Origin: Patescibacteria group bacterium
GTDB taxonomy: Bacteria; Patescibacteriota; Patescibacteriia; JAHIZJ01
Direction of reading: 5' to 3'
Assembly (NCBI GenBank): GCA_041661625.1
Contig: JBAZUB010000001.1
Coordinates: 620,001-684,000 of the forward strand
Length of the DNA: 64,000 bases
Each line of letters begins with the position of its first letter. The stretch's first letter is position 1. Made by a program: the position numbers and the translations under genes. The notes beneath the pieces were generated by a model. That model ran no database searches. It was not told the DNA's origin and worked only from the letters and a program-made list of their open reading frames with translations. This document shows, one piece after another, positions 25,159 to 33,600 of this stretch.

Positions 25159-26744
25159 GGTTTTTTGGGTAATGATTTTTCAGCCACGAATGTTAGCTTG
25201 GGAAATCCTTGCGCGGTCTGCCATTTTTTTACTTCAACATTTTTAAATCCGGCACGCTCGAGATGTGTCTGCATTTCTTCAATGCTCGGTACATAACCAA
25301 TATAGATATGTTCACCGCCAGGATTATTCAAGTATACGCCATCGCGCTCGTCAGACAATTGCTCACGGTCGGGAATATCCAGCACCAGCACACCGTCTTC
25401 ACGCAGAGTGCGGTACGCCTCTCCCAATACTAACGCTTTGCTTTTGTTACCCAGTAGGTCGCAGAACACGTGCCAATTGTACATTATGGCGTCTTGGCTC
25501 TTGGCTTTTATTGGCAGACTCCGCAGATCAGCCGAAAGAAACTTCGCTCGTCCGGAAAAGCCATCAGCCTCGGCTTTGTGCTGCGCGTCTTTGACTAAAT
25601 CTTCGGTCGCATCAAGGCCGGTAACTTGCAGGCCGCGTTCTGCTAATGGTAATGCGATTCGACCGTTGCCACATCCGGCATCCAGGACATCATGGACTTG
25701 ATGTTTTTGAAATATTTCATCGAGAATCTCCAGCTCGTGTTCGGTATCGGCGGTGATCTTTGAACGATCTTCCAATTTATTCCGATACTCGGTATAGAAA
25801 TTCCTTTTACCCTGTGAAGTTCGAGCACCATAAGTATCCTCAACCGCGTTGAGAAGATCTGGAATCGAACGAAATTTCCGTTCGAGTACCGGCGCGTAAC
25901 CAAACACGGGTAAATATAAATCAGCACCAGCATCGAGCAGCTGCTCACGCGTCGATGACCCCTTATGGTCGTAACCAGTGCCAATAATAAACGGTTGGTT
26001 TCTTAGGTTGGGATTATTACGAATCTTAGTAATGGCACGCAACAAATCCGCTTGACCGCGCGGATTGAATCCAATCGGATCAGCGGCGCGATCCCGCGGC
26101 ATGAGCATAATAATGTCAGGTAGTGTTCCAGCATCAGCTTTATTGGCTTGATCTAGCTGTGCCAATAAGTCTTCCACATCGATTACCCGACGCACATAGC
26201 CAATACCCTGATCGCCGCGATGCGGTTCAGTCAGATAAGTAATTGTTCCCCAAGTTTCCCGATCGGTCGGCATGGCCCACATCCGCAGATCTTGCAGACG
26301 TCCCTCGTGCGCCTCGACCGCGAAACGAATCGGATCTTCAAAAGTATTATCCTCCGTGCGCCATTCGGTCGCTCGTTCGCGCCGGCCATGCTCCGCGCCG
26401 ATCGCGTCCAATCGCCGTTCGGATTCGGCTTCCTCTTCGGGAGTACGTTTATCGAGCGACACACGGTTACGCGCTTCTTCCAATTTAGCTTCGACTTCTA
26501 GTTGCTCGACCTCGGTACGCAAATGAGCGGTGGCTCGAGATTTATCCAGCATGTCGTCAATATAAACATCGATCGGGCGTTTCAAGCCTCGGGCCGCCAT
26601 AAGATCGGCTTCTATTTCGGCCTGCTCTTTGGGTGAGCGCTGATCAGCCGTCGCTCGATATCTATCTATCAGATCATCAATTCGGCGCTCCTGCTCGGAA
26701 CGCTGATCAACTGGTGGTTCTTCTAAATGTAGGCCTTCTTTCAT
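25155..26744 (-). CDS. Fusion: charged repeats, receiver-like domain, SAM methyltransferase
   Basis: This 529-aa protein has residues about 15-125 made of charged helical repeats (the RRIDDLIDRYRATADQRSPKE and VYIDDMLDKSRATAHLRTEVE units align). About 200-300 looks like a degenerate response-regulator receiver: DIIMLMP, LLRAITKIRNNPNLRNQPFI, then EQLLDAGADLYL. About 335-525 is a class I methyltransferase with motif I VLDAGCGNGRIALPLAERG and LQVTGLDAT. The combination is unusual and the receiver lacks a clear phospho-acceptor context. It heads the operon with the TrmB-like regulator and rnhB. Confidence 0.7.
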   Translation of the reverse strand: MKEGLHLEEPPVDQRSEQERRIDDLIDRYRATADQRSPKEQAEIEADLMAARGLKRPIDVYIDDMLDKSRATAHLRTEVEQLEVEAKLEEARNRVSLDKRTPEEEAESERRLDAIGAEHGRRERATEWRTEDNTFEDPIRFAVEAHEGRLQDLRMWAMPTDRETWGTITYLTEPHRGDQGIGYVRRVIDVEDLLAQLDQANKADAGTLPDIIMLMPRDRAADPIGFNPRGQADLLRAITKIRNNPNLRNQPFIIGTGYDHKGSSTREQLLDAGADLYLPVFGYAPVLERKFRSIPDLLNAVEDTYGARTSQGKRNFYTEYRNKLEDRSKITADTEHELEILDEIFQKHQVHDVLDAGCGNGRIALPLAERGLQVTGLDATEDLVKDAQHKAEADGFSGRAKFLSADLRSLPIKAKSQDAIMYNWHVFCDLLGNKSKALVLGEAYRTLREDGVLVLDIPDREQLSDERDGVYLNNPGGEHIYIGYVPSIEEMQTHLERAGFKNVEVKKWQTAQGFPKLTFVAEKSLPKKP

Positions 26745-26884
26745 GCAAGTATTATATCACGAATTAATAATTTTAAACTTCTACTAGGTGGCAGTACAAT
26801 AATACCAACCCTCGTCAATCAAATAGTTCATTATACCCGCTTCATTCTCACCGCACGACCCTTTGGTCATACGTTGAGATAGAG

Positions 26885-26909
26885 CCCCGTCTTTAAATTA
26901 GACGGGGCG
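26885..26909 (-). terminator. GC-rich hairpin after the 148-aa gene
   Basis: Perfect 8-bp GCCCCGTC/GACGGGGC stem 16 nt past the stop of the gene at 26925; the U-tract is poor (TCTATCTC). Confidence 0.6.
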
Positions 26910-26924
26910 AAAGAAGAAAGAACG

Positions 26925-27371
26925 TTAAGACGTGGTCTTACGAACGACGGCGAAACGGTAGTTGTCAAACCAGTCATTCTCGTACCAGCGGAGGCGCAAG
27001 CCCCGTTTCGCGTTGCCACTGTCGAGACAGGCCACGTGGAGGCTGTGACACGGGCTACGCCATACCGAGCCCAGAGCAACGATCGGGAATAGCCGCTGGA
27101 GTTCCGGTTTGGCGACACCGAGAGCCAGAAGCTCCGGCAAGGTAGCCGCGCAGAAACCCCGAGCGTCTATTTCCCTAAGCACATCTTCGGTGCGCATGTC
27201 TCGTCCAAAGTGAACGATAATGATCTCGATCTCGGCCTGGCCCCCACCCCTCACAAGGAAATGATCGGCAGTGATGTCACCGTTCTTCCAGTCGTACCGA
27301 CCCGTGGCGATCATCTCCTCGAGAGTCAGATCATAGTTGACGGTGACCGTAAAGACACACTCCTGTTTCAT
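26925..27371 (-). CDS. Patescibacteria-type hypothetical protein, 148 aa
   Basis: The protein opens with MKQECVFTVTVNYDLTLEEMI and continues with RYDWKNGDITADHF and PIVALGSVWR; I recognise this layout as a recurrent small-protein type in Parcubacteria-like genomes, without assigned function. It is soluble, with no signal peptide. The start is preceded by a GGGGGG tract. It is the last gene of the operon driven from 29459-29487 and has the same type of leader hairpin as the preceding 448-aa gene. Confidence 0.72.
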   Translation of the reverse strand: MKQECVFTVTVNYDLTLEEMIATGRYDWKNGDITADHFLVRGGGQAEIEIIIVHFGRDMRTEDVLREIDARGFCAATLPELLALGVAKPELQRLFPIVALGSVWRSPCHSLHVACLDSGNAKRGLRLRWYENDWFDNYRFAVVRKTTS

Positions 27372-27443
27372 TGCTGACCCCCCTAATTTTAGAAAGGACT
27401 GTTTCAGATTCCCAGTACACGACGCTATTTGTCGTATCCTGGG
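27372..27443 (-). promoter_or_regulatory. Repeated leader hairpin, copy 1
   Basis: Minus strand: CTTTCCCAGG-TACGAC ... GTCGT-TACTGGGAATC folds with CCCAG/CTGGG and TACGAC/GTCGT arms (27411-27443), then AGTCCTTTCT and a G-rich ribosome site. Copy 2 precedes the 448-aa gene at 28890-28922. Conservation across two unrelated genes suggests a cis-regulatory RNA. Confidence 0.6.
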
Positions 27444-27450
27444 AAAGAGT

Positions 27451-27481
27451 CCCGAGCCAACGCGTGTGCGAATGGCTCGGG
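27451..27481 (-). terminator. Hairpin after the 448-aa gene
   Basis: Perfect 9-bp CCCGAGCCA/TGGCTCGGG stem followed by ACTCTTT on the minus strand, directly before the leader hairpin. Possibly a leaky terminator or processing site. Confidence 0.6.
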
Positions 27482-27508
27482 GGTAAAATTGTTGATTGAG
27501 AAAGAACG

Positions 27509-28855
27509 TTACTGCTTCTTCGTGAGCGAAATCGTCTGCTTGCCCGACTTCGTGTTGATGACGACCTGATCGGCCGTCACCTCGAGGATCGCGAGAAACG
27601 CACCGCCATCCCGACCGTACCCGTGATCCTCGGCCTTACAGACAGCCTTCGTATCACCCACAGTCAGAACGTACATCTCGAACCGGATCTGCGGGTCGCC
27701 ACCAGGATGGTGATCGATCTGCTCTTCGGTGATGAAGGCGGCCACGCCGAGCTCGGCTCGCACCTCGCTCTGCTTCATATTCGGCCTCTGGTACGATCGG
27801 TATCCCGACGTCGAACCAGGGGTGGAAGCGATCATCTGCGGCTTGAACCCCCACATGCGCTCGAGCTCGGCCATGATACGCTGCTGCTCGCTCTGTACGA
27901 CAGCGAGGAACGCCGCCTGCTTTTTCGTTGAAAGCGTCGACACCGGCAATGCCTCCTTCTTCTCGAAGATGAACGTCGTGGTGCGGCTTCCCGTGCGGTT
28001 CTTAAGCTCGACGGTGATCTCGATCTTGCCACCTGTCTCGATGACCGTGATGGCGCCAAGTGAGTTGATTGAGAGATACGGACGATCGTTGTCAGCCGAG
28101 TACCGATCGCGCCACTGCCACTCCTGGTGGTCAGACTGCGCGCCGTAGTAGACGCGCACTCCGCTCCAGTAGCCGATGCCACCGGACGAACCCCATTCGC
28201 TGCGGGACGTGACGACAGCCGCCACGTTCGGACTTGAGATGGTCAGAGTCGAATCGACGGCGTGCTTCAGGATCTGGGCGTAGAGTTCATCGCTGATCTC
28301 GACGCCGGCGAATCGCTCCGCTAGCTTCGCCTTCTGGGCTTCCAACTGCTTCCGATTTGCCTCCGCCTCGACTTCCGCCTGGCAACGCGCCGCTTCGGCT
28401 TTCTCCTCGGCAACCTTCGCCTTCACCGCCGCTTCACCCTGCTCTGCGAAGAGCACGAGCAGATCGAAGCGGAACGAGTACTCCCGGTCACCGTGGAATG
28501 TGACGAACGACAGTGCGTTGAAAACTCGGCAGTTGCCGAAGATCTTGGTAATGAACCTCTGACCGTTCACGCAGCCGCCACAATCCGACGGTGTTTTGTA
28601 GCTGAATGTCCAGCTACTCTCCGGCAGATCGACGCGAGCACGGTTTTCACCTTCACCTTCCCACGTCGTCGTGTTGTCGTGGCAGAAGAACCTGCGCCTG
28701 TCGTGCCAGTACCGGATGACATCAGCGAGGAAAGCGCATCGCTCCTGCACCGATTCGAGCGCCAACGTCAATCCGTCGTTGATGGCCCAATACGCTTCGT
28801 TCCCCTCGGTCTTCTCGACGAAGAACGCGGCCACCAGCTCAGCAAACTTCGACAT
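27509..28855 (-). CDS. Hypothetical protein, 448 aa, with central coiled coil
   Basis: The start ATG (MSKFAEL) at 28855 is chosen because it follows the AAAGGGGGA ribosome site; upstream in-frame starts would lie inside that site. The N-terminal domain (about 1-135) holds CGGC and several Trp/Phe-rich strands; a charged Ala/Glu helix (about 140-185) is probably a coiled coil; the C-terminal half is beta-rich (GYWSGVRVYYGAQ, YLSINSLGAITVIETGG) and ends LTKKQ. No signal peptide, no family recognised. High GC and a good ribosome site mark it as one of the accessory genes. Confidence 0.7.
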   Translation of the reverse strand: MSKFAELVAAFFVEKTEGNEAYWAINDGLTLALESVQERCAFLADVIRYWHDRRRFFCHDNTTTWEGEGENRARVDLPESSWTFSYKTPSDCGGCVNGQRFITKIFGNCRVFNALSFVTFHGDREYSFRFDLLVLFAEQGEAAVKAKVAEEKAEAARCQAEVEAEANRKQLEAQKAKLAERFAGVEISDELYAQILKHAVDSTLTISSPNVAAVVTSRSEWGSSGGIGYWSGVRVYYGAQSDHQEWQWRDRYSADNDRPYLSINSLGAITVIETGGKIEITVELKNRTGSRTTTFIFEKKEALPVSTLSTKKQAAFLAVVQSEQQRIMAELERMWGFKPQMIASTPGSTSGYRSYQRPNMKQSEVRAELGVAAFITEEQIDHHPGGDPQIRFEMYVLTVGDTKAVCKAEDHGYGRDGGAFLAILEVTADQVVINTKSGKQTISLTKKQ

Positions 28856-28922
28856 GACCATCCCCCTTTTCAAAGAACCGATTTCGATTCCCAGTGCGCG
28901 ACGTGCATCGTCGTACCCTGGG
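28856..28922 (-). promoter_or_regulatory. Repeated leader hairpin, copy 2
   Basis: CTTTCCCAGGGTACGACG ... CGTCGCGCACTGGGAATC on the minus strand, matching copy 1 in both sequence and pairing, then GGTTCTTTGAAAAGGGGG before the ATG at 28855. Confidence 0.6.
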
Positions 28923-28927
28923 AAAGG

Positions 28928-28953
28928 GCCCCGACCGTTGTATAGTACGGGGC
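28928..28953 (-). terminator. Hairpin after the 68-aa membrane gene
   Basis: GCCCCG/CGGGGC stem between the 68-aa gene and leader copy 2; same position as the hairpin at 27451-27481 relative to leader copy 1. Confidence 0.5.
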
Positions 28954-28980
28954 AAATGCGTAAAGAACTCTACTCACTGA

Positions 28981-29187
28981 CTATCGTCGTTTACCTAACA
29001 AACATGAGAGAATGAAAATCAACCAGAGAACAGGCATTGCCAACAACATCAATATGCAGAGGTATCCCAATACGTAAAAGAAGACGACCATCACGCGGAA
29101 CCATCCAAACCTCACAACCAGGAACACGATGCTCGCCACGATCGTAATCGAAGCAAGCGTTTCCATAGTCCTTCGAATCTTTTGCAT
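28981..29187 (-). CDS. Small membrane protein, 68 aa
   Basis: The start at 29187 (MQKIRRTMETLA) follows AGAAGGAGAGACGATCA, a strong ribosome site; the open frame extends upstream without one. Two membrane helices (about 10-27 and 32-60, the second possibly two short ones) end in a basic GKRR tail. It is the first gene of the operon driven from 29459-29487. Function unknown. Confidence 0.65.
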   Translation of the reverse strand: MQKIRRTMETLASITIVASIVFLVVRFGWFRVMVVFFYVLGYLCILMLLAMPVLWLIFILSCLLGKRR

Positions 29188-29458
29188 TGATCGTCTCTCC
29201 TTCTGTGTATGTCGTGTCAGGAAACAAATACCGGCGACCGGCTGACATCTGACTCTATGAAGAGAATATTGAATGACAGCTAGCCGCCCGCGAAAAACTA
29301 ATCTATATATGTACCGGGTGCTTCTGCGCCACTGGCTCAGGGTGGCTGGTAATGCGTCATAGCTATATGACATAGCCGGATGTATTACCCTCTCTCTTCG
29401 TACTTTCTAGATACTGATTTGAATGAACTTTTGTTGGGTTTTTTATGTTTAATGGAGT
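29188..29458 (-). promoter_or_regulatory. Untranslated leader of the 68-aa/448-aa/148-aa operon
   Basis: About 270 nt between promoter and first gene. An in-frame ATG at 29373 could extend the 68-aa protein to 130 aa, but it lacks a ribosome site and its translation is not protein-like. A long leader parallels the operon behind 1417-1445, which has the same promoter type. Confidence 0.4.
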
Positions 29459-29487
29459 AGTATAGCGCACCTTTCTAATGTTGTCAA
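29459..29487 (-). promoter_or_regulatory. Strong sigma70-type promoter
   Basis: Minus strand TTGACA (29487-29482), 17 nt, TATACT (29464-29459), with flanking GCGC and CTCCATTAA identical to the promoter at 1417-1445. Confidence 0.75.
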
Positions 29488-29871
29488 GAGGTGTTGACAG
29501 TTAGTCTACATCAATTAACTACTATTATGCTAATATAAGCCTAATTAATATATGCTAAATAACGTTACTGTCTTATGACATAACGTATTTAGGTGGTCTG
29601 ATTACCGATTAGATGTTTCTAACTCAATCTACTCAGCTAAGCATACTTACCTTCTACTCAGCTACACTTTCAGACGCGCAATCCTGTTTTTTACCTCTAA
29701 AAAACAAAAGCGCCGCGCACGGGCTTGTGGCGGTTGAAAGAAGGACGGCATGGGTCGTCCTCACGCATCACCTTACTCGCGTTTCAGGCGCATGTCAAAC
29801 GAAAATCAAAAGAAGCTCCCGCGTGGAAGCCCCCTTCTTTCTAGATTCTGAATTCTAAATTCTTAGTTTCC
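29488..29871. other. Intergenic region without a credible gene
   Basis: AT-rich near the promoter, then mixed sequence with a run of low-complexity TTCTAGATTCTGAATTCTAA-like repeats next to the gdh stop. A short open frame (29613-29858, plus) has no ribosome site and no protein character. Confidence 0.4.
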
Positions 29872-31110
29872 TCAATATCCTCGTAATTTAATTGCCTCGG
29901 CCACCCGTCCTACCGCCAGAACGTACGCCGCCATGCGCAGATTGATGGAATGTTTGGTCGCGGTCGCTACCACGTCACCCGTAGCCGCTGTCATCCGACT
30001 ACGCAAACGATCGGCCACCTCTTTGGCTGACCAATAAAGTCCCTGCTGGTTCTGCACCCATTCATAGTAGGACACGGTGACGCCACCGGCATTGGCTAAC
30101 GTATCCGGGATCACCACGATGCCGCGTTTGTCGAGTTTGGCATCGCCTTCCGGTGTCACCGCGCCATTGGCCAGCTCGAGTACGACTTTGGCTTTGATAC
30201 GACCAGCGTTCGCTTCGTTGATTTGATTGTCGAGCGCCGCTGGTACTAGCACATCGCAAGTTTGCTCCAATATTTTCTCGCTGGTGATTATCTTAAGTTT
30301 CTCAAATCCCTCCACGCTACCGGTTGCTTCCTTGTGCGCTGCTAGTTTCTTCAGATCCAATCCTTTGGGATGGTAAACACCGCCGCGCGAATCTGCCGCG
30401 CCGATGATTGTGTAACCGGCTTGTTCCAAAATATCCGCCGCGATACTACCGGCATTGCCAAAGCCCTGCACGATAGCTGTGGGCTTCTTGGGCATTTTGA
30501 TCTTCCGCAATCGTAATACTTCCGCCAGTACAAACGCGCCGCCCTGAGCCGTGGCCGCGTTGCGTCCCAAGCTCCCGCCGACCGCCAATGGCTTGCCAGT
30601 CACGACACCGGGTACGTTATAGCCCTTAAGCTGGCTGAACTCATCCATGATCCAAGCCATGATTTGTGGAGTGGTGTAAACATCCGGAGCGGGAATATCC
30701 TTCTCGGGTCCGATGAAGTCTCGAATCGCGCGTACATACCCCCGCGTCAATCGTTCCAGTTCAGCTGCGCTCAACTTGCGCGGATCAACCACGATACCGC
30801 CCTTGGCGCCGCCGTAGGGCAGGTCGAGCAGGGAGCACTTCCAACTCATCAACATGGCTAGCGCTTTGACTTCATTCAGGTCCGCCTTGGGATGATAGCG
30901 AATGCCGCCCTTGGCCGGGCCGCGCGCGGTGCTGTGTTGGACTCGGTAACCTTCGAACACTTTCACGCTACCGTCGTCCATTCGCACCGAAATCGCCACC
31001 TGAAGAATCCGCGCCGGAGCTCGAAGAATATTTAATACGCCAGCATCGAGTTTGATGATTTCGGCCGCTTTATCCAGCTGACGCAACGCGTTTTGGAAAG
31101 GATTAGACAT
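29872..31110 (-). CDS. Glutamate dehydrogenase-family enzyme (Glu/Leu/Phe/Val dehydrogenase)
   Basis: This 412-aa enzyme interconverts an amino acid and its 2-oxoacid with NAD(P). The catalytic segment is PYGGAKGGIVVDP with the active-site Lys, the upstream GPAKGGIRYHP Lys region is intact, and the nucleotide-binding motif is GFGNAG. Start MSNPFQNAL at 31110 is preferred over an upstream TTG. In Patescibacteria this is a common link between amino-acid and central carbon metabolism; the true substrate (Glu is likeliest) is inference. Confidence 0.9.
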   Translation of the reverse strand: MSNPFQNALRQLDKAAEIIKLDAGVLNILRAPARILQVAISVRMDDGSVKVFEGYRVQHSTARGPAKGGIRYHPKADLNEVKALAMLMSWKCSLLDLPYGGAKGGIVVDPRKLSAAELERLTRGYVRAIRDFIGPEKDIPAPDVYTTPQIMAWIMDEFSQLKGYNVPGVVTGKPLAVGGSLGRNAATAQGGAFVLAEVLRLRKIKMPKKPTAIVQGFGNAGSIAADILEQAGYTIIGAADSRGGVYHPKGLDLKKLAAHKEATGSVEGFEKLKIITSEKILEQTCDVLVPAALDNQINEANAGRIKAKVVLELANGAVTPEGDAKLDKRGIVVIPDTLANAGGVTVSYYEWVQNQQGLYWSAKEVADRLRSRMTAATGDVVATATKHSINLRMAAYVLAVGRVAEAIKLRGY

Positions 31111-31125
31111 ATGGATGAAATTCAA

Positions 31126-31268
31126 AATTAATAATTTAAAAATGTAAAATTATGGGCTCCCTCTCTACTGATTTCCGAATTGCCTAATTAACTTAATCAA
31201 CTAATTAACCAATCAACCTTGTTACTGTTACTTCTTCCTTGTTACTTATCCGTTTCACGTGTGTCTGA
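31126..31268. repeat. Low-complexity spacer between trxA and gdh
   Basis: AATTCAAAATTAATAATTT-type run at about 31120-31150, TAATTAAC/AATCAACC repeats at about 31186-31216 and GTTACTT heptamers at about 31217-31250. The TTGATT/AATCAA run resembles the one inside folC (7842-7878). A GTTTCACGTG at 31252-31261 is a half parS-like site. Confidence 0.5.
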
Positions 31269-31595
31269 TTATTTCATTACTTGTTTTAGTTCTTCGACAA
31301 TGCGCGCTTTCTGTTGCAAGCCAATCATTTGCTTTACAATTTGGCCATTTTTAAATATCGCCATTGTCGGGATGCTCATGATGTTGTATTTCGCCGCTGT
31401 TTCGGGGTTTTGATCTACTTCCAGCTTACCAACCTTAACCTGGCCGGCAAATTCTTTAGCGACTTCCTCAATAATTGGACCCTGTAACTGGCATGGTCCG
31501 CACCAAGTGGCCCAGAAATCTACTAGGACCGGCAGTTCTTTTTCGTTCAATACTTCTTGATTGAAATTTTGATCGGTTAAGATAATCTCACTCAT
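31269..31595 (-). CDS. trxA: Thioredoxin
   Basis: A 108-aa thioredoxin with active site WCGPC (C32, C35), the cis-Pro loop SIPTM, and normal length. It reduces protein disulfides in the cytoplasm. An extra insertion follows the active site ([11 protein letters not shown] is normal spacing). It is monocistronic, upstream of gdh on the same strand. Confidence 0.95.
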   Translation of the reverse strand: MSEIILTDQNFNQEVLNEKELPVLVDFWATWCGPCQLQGPIIEEVAKEFAGQVKVGKLEVDQNPETAAKYNIMSIPTMAIFKNGQIVKQMIGLQQKARIVEELKQVMK

Positions 31596-31670
31596 AGATT
31601 TATGTCATGTTTAATTACTGAATCGGATTTACATTTTAACACATATCAGCACCGGCTGAAAGTTAGCTGA

Positions 31671-31706
31671 TAAATATAAAAGGGCCTCTCCCGAAGGAAA
31701 GGCCTT
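31671..31706 (-). terminator. Intrinsic terminator of the aminotransferase gene
   Basis: AAGGCCTTTCC/GGGAGAGGCCC-type stem on the minus strand followed by TTTTATATTT. Confidence 0.8.
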
Positions 31707-31768
31707 ATTGAGTCAGCTGATCAGCACCGGATCACTCTGGGTCAGGTCGAAGTCGGAATTACCCCATT

Positions 31769-32962
31769 CTAGTTGAGAAGCGCCTTGATCCTCCCAGCCA
31801 TCACACGGATCTGGGTGATCGGAAGACCGAGTGAGAACCGCAGGTACGGCCGCGGATCGTCGAAGTCCTTCCCCGACAAGACCGACACCCCGATCTCCTC
31901 GAGCATGCGATCCTTCAGGGCATCGGCATCGTCGGTGAGATCGCCGACATACGCGTAGACGTAGATAGCGGCCTGTGGACTGCAGCACCGGAAATCGCGG
32001 ATGCCATTCAGGAGCCGGACCATTTCATCGCGGCGGCGCTGTAGCTTTGCCACCATGAGTTCCACGTCCTTCCGAGGAAGATCGAGCGCCTCCAGACCAC
32101 CTGCCTGCACGAACGGAGCGGTGCATGAGTGCCCCACGTTCAGGGCGCGAGCGGCGTAGACCGCCAGCTCCTTCGGCATCCACGCCCATCCCAGACGGCT
32201 GCCCGTCATCAGGAACGGCTTGGACGGTCCATCCACCACGATGATACGGCTCCACAGCTGGGAATACATGGAAAGGGAGTGAAAGACCTCCCCGTCGAAG
32301 AGGATCTTCGAGTAGACCTCGTCGAGCAGGATGATGACGTGCGGGTACTTCAGCAGAAGGTCCAGCAGTCGCCTCGTCTCCCCCTCCGACAGCACCGTTC
32401 CCGTGGGATTGTGCGGTAGATTGAGGATGAGCATTCGGGCAGTGGGAAGATGTGACTCGAGTTCGTCGAAGTCGATCGAGAAACCTGTGCCCGTGTCCAC
32501 CATGTCCAGTGCGACAGGGACACCGCCGGCCATCAGCACGGCATCGCGGTACTGCGGGTAGCAGGGCCGGAACATGGCCGCCCTGTCGCCCTCATCGAGA
32601 ACCGTCACGATAGCCTGAAAATTGGTGTCCTTGGCTCCAGCGCCGATGAGGATATGCTCTGGATCGTTCGGCAGGCCGCGCGTCTCATGAAACTCACGGG
32701 CGACCCGCGTACGCAGTTCAGACAGACCCGCGCTGGAGCAATACCGTTGATACCTTCGCTGGCGAACAGAAGTCGCGATCCTGCCCGATACCCGCCGGCT
32801 CATGGGAAAATCGAGCTGGCCGATATGATCTCGGACAACGATGATGTCGCCGCGCGCCGCGCGCCTATCGGCCGCATCGCCCGCAACGAACGCACCTTCC
32901 TCCTTGAGCTGTTTGGCCCGGTGCGAAACCAAACCCCTGGTCTGCAAATCAGCGTTCGGCAT
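31769..32962 (-). CDS. PLP-dependent aminotransferase, class I/II
   Basis: This 397-aa fold-type I enzyme has the PLP-lysine region GPSKPFLMTGSRLGW, NLPHNPTGTV and the DEVYSKILFDG segment. The start MPNADLQTRG at 32962 follows GAGGAGGATCG, a strong ribosome site; the longer frame upstream is not used. The substrate (Asp, Ala or aromatic amino acid) is not clear from sequence. Its own promoter (33052-33081) and terminator (31671-31706) make it a one-gene unit, and the GC content is clearly higher than in gdh and trxA next to it, which suggests acquisition. Confidence 0.9.
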   Translation of the reverse strand: MPNADLQTRGLVSHRAKQLKEEGAFVAGDAADRRAARGDIIVVRDHIGQLDFPMSRRVSGRIATSVRQRRYQRYCSSAGLSELRTRVAREFHETRGLPNDPEHILIGAGAKDTNFQAIVTVLDEGDRAAMFRPCYPQYRDAVLMAGGVPVALDMVDTGTGFSIDFDELESHLPTARMLILNLPHNPTGTVLSEGETRRLLDLLLKYPHVIILLDEVYSKILFDGEVFHSLSMYSQLWSRIIVVDGPSKPFLMTGSRLGWAWMPKELAVYAARALNVGHSCTAPFVQAGGLEALDLPRKDVELMVAKLQRRRDEMVRLLNGIRDFRCCSPQAAIYVYAYVGDLTDDADALKDRMLEEIGVSVLSGKDFDDPRPYLRFSLGLPITQIRVMAGRIKALLN

Positions 32963-33051
32963 CGATCCTCCTCTGTTCCCCCTAGGAACTTCTCGAACAT
33001 GTGAAAACAGCGACCATTGCAACAGTGTATATTCGGTAACCCTGTGCCGGC

Positions 33052-33081
33052 ATCTTACTCTAACGATTACGCTAAAGTCAA
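33052..33081 (-). promoter_or_regulatory. Promoter of the aminotransferase gene
   Basis: Minus strand TTGACT (33081-33076), 18 nt, TAAGAT (33057-33052). Confidence 0.65.
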
Positions 33082-33216
33082 GACCCCTTGGCCACCCATT
33101 GAAACATTTACGATTATCCTCTATAATCCGAAATGCATTTAATACTTGGGCCCGCAACCAAGAAGCAGCCAATGGTCAACGCATAACTTATTTCATAAAG
33201 CGCTTCCATGGGTCGA

Positions 33217-33294
33217 GGTGGCCGCAGAGCGACTGAACTGCTTCAGTCGCGTGCCACCGAGACGGGCGGGGCGATGTCTCTGACCGACCCGCCC
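33217..33294. ncRNA. Candidate structured RNA with predicted pseudoknot
   Basis: A hairpin with GGTGGC/GCCACC outer and GCGACTGAA/TTCAGTCGC inner arms is followed by GAGAC/GTCTC arms whose loop (GGGCGGG, 33264-33270) is complementary to CCCGCCC at 33288-33294, an H-type pseudoknot geometry. No known RNA family recognised; strand not decided. Confidence 0.35.
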
Positions 33295-33349
33295 AGGTTC
33301 AGCTGGTTATACCAACAATGTATTTCAGTAAGATTCAGTAGCAACACTC

Positions 33350-33406
33350 ATGGGCCCTTAGCCCCGAAGTCCCGCATGGCGGGATTCGGGATCCCGATTG
33401 GCCCAT
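33350..33406. repeat. Long GC-rich hairpin upstream of the nested tRNA-Ala
   Basis: ATGGGCC/GGCCCAT outer arms; inner CCCGAA-TCCCGC/GCGGGA-TCGGG arms with one mismatch. Resembles hairpins at 2749-2824 and 1533-1554 in using TCCCG/CGGGA modules. Confidence 0.5.
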
Positions 33407-33465
33407 GGCCACATCGGGACTCATCTGCGAGATATTAATCAGTTCGTGGTCAATCAATTCATCGT

Positions 33466-33490
33466 GGGCACTTAGTTCATCTGGTAGAGC
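33466..33490 (+). pseudogene. 5' half of a split tRNA around tRNA-Ala(GGC)
   Basis: GGGCACT, TA, GTTC, ATCTGGTA, GAGC: acceptor 5' strand plus full D-arm of a tRNA, then interrupted. The matching 3' part is at 33601-33660 (acceptor strand AGGGTCC pairs at 6 of 7 positions). Confidence 0.55.
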
Positions 33491-33600
33491 AGTCAATCTG
33501 CGTCTGTGCGGGGACGTGGCGCAATTGGTAGCGCGCCTCCATGGCATGGAGGAGGTTGTGGGTTCGATTCCCATCGTCTCCACCAGACGCAGATTGACTG
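33490..33600 (+). repeat. 17-bp perfect inverted repeat flanking tRNA-Ala(GGC)
   Basis: Left arm 33490-33506 (CAGTCAATCTGCGTCTG) and right arm 33584-33600 are perfect complements. The right arm begins in the CCA of the nested tRNA. Confidence 0.85.
33510..33585 (+). tRNA. tRNA-Ala (anticodon GGC), nested
   Basis: This 76-nt cloverleaf has acceptor GGGGACG/CGTCTCC, D-stem GCGC/GCGC, anticodon stem CCTCC/GGAGG with loop ATGGCAT and T-stem GTGGG/CCCAT. CCA is encoded. It sits between the two halves of another tRNA. Confidence 0.93.
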
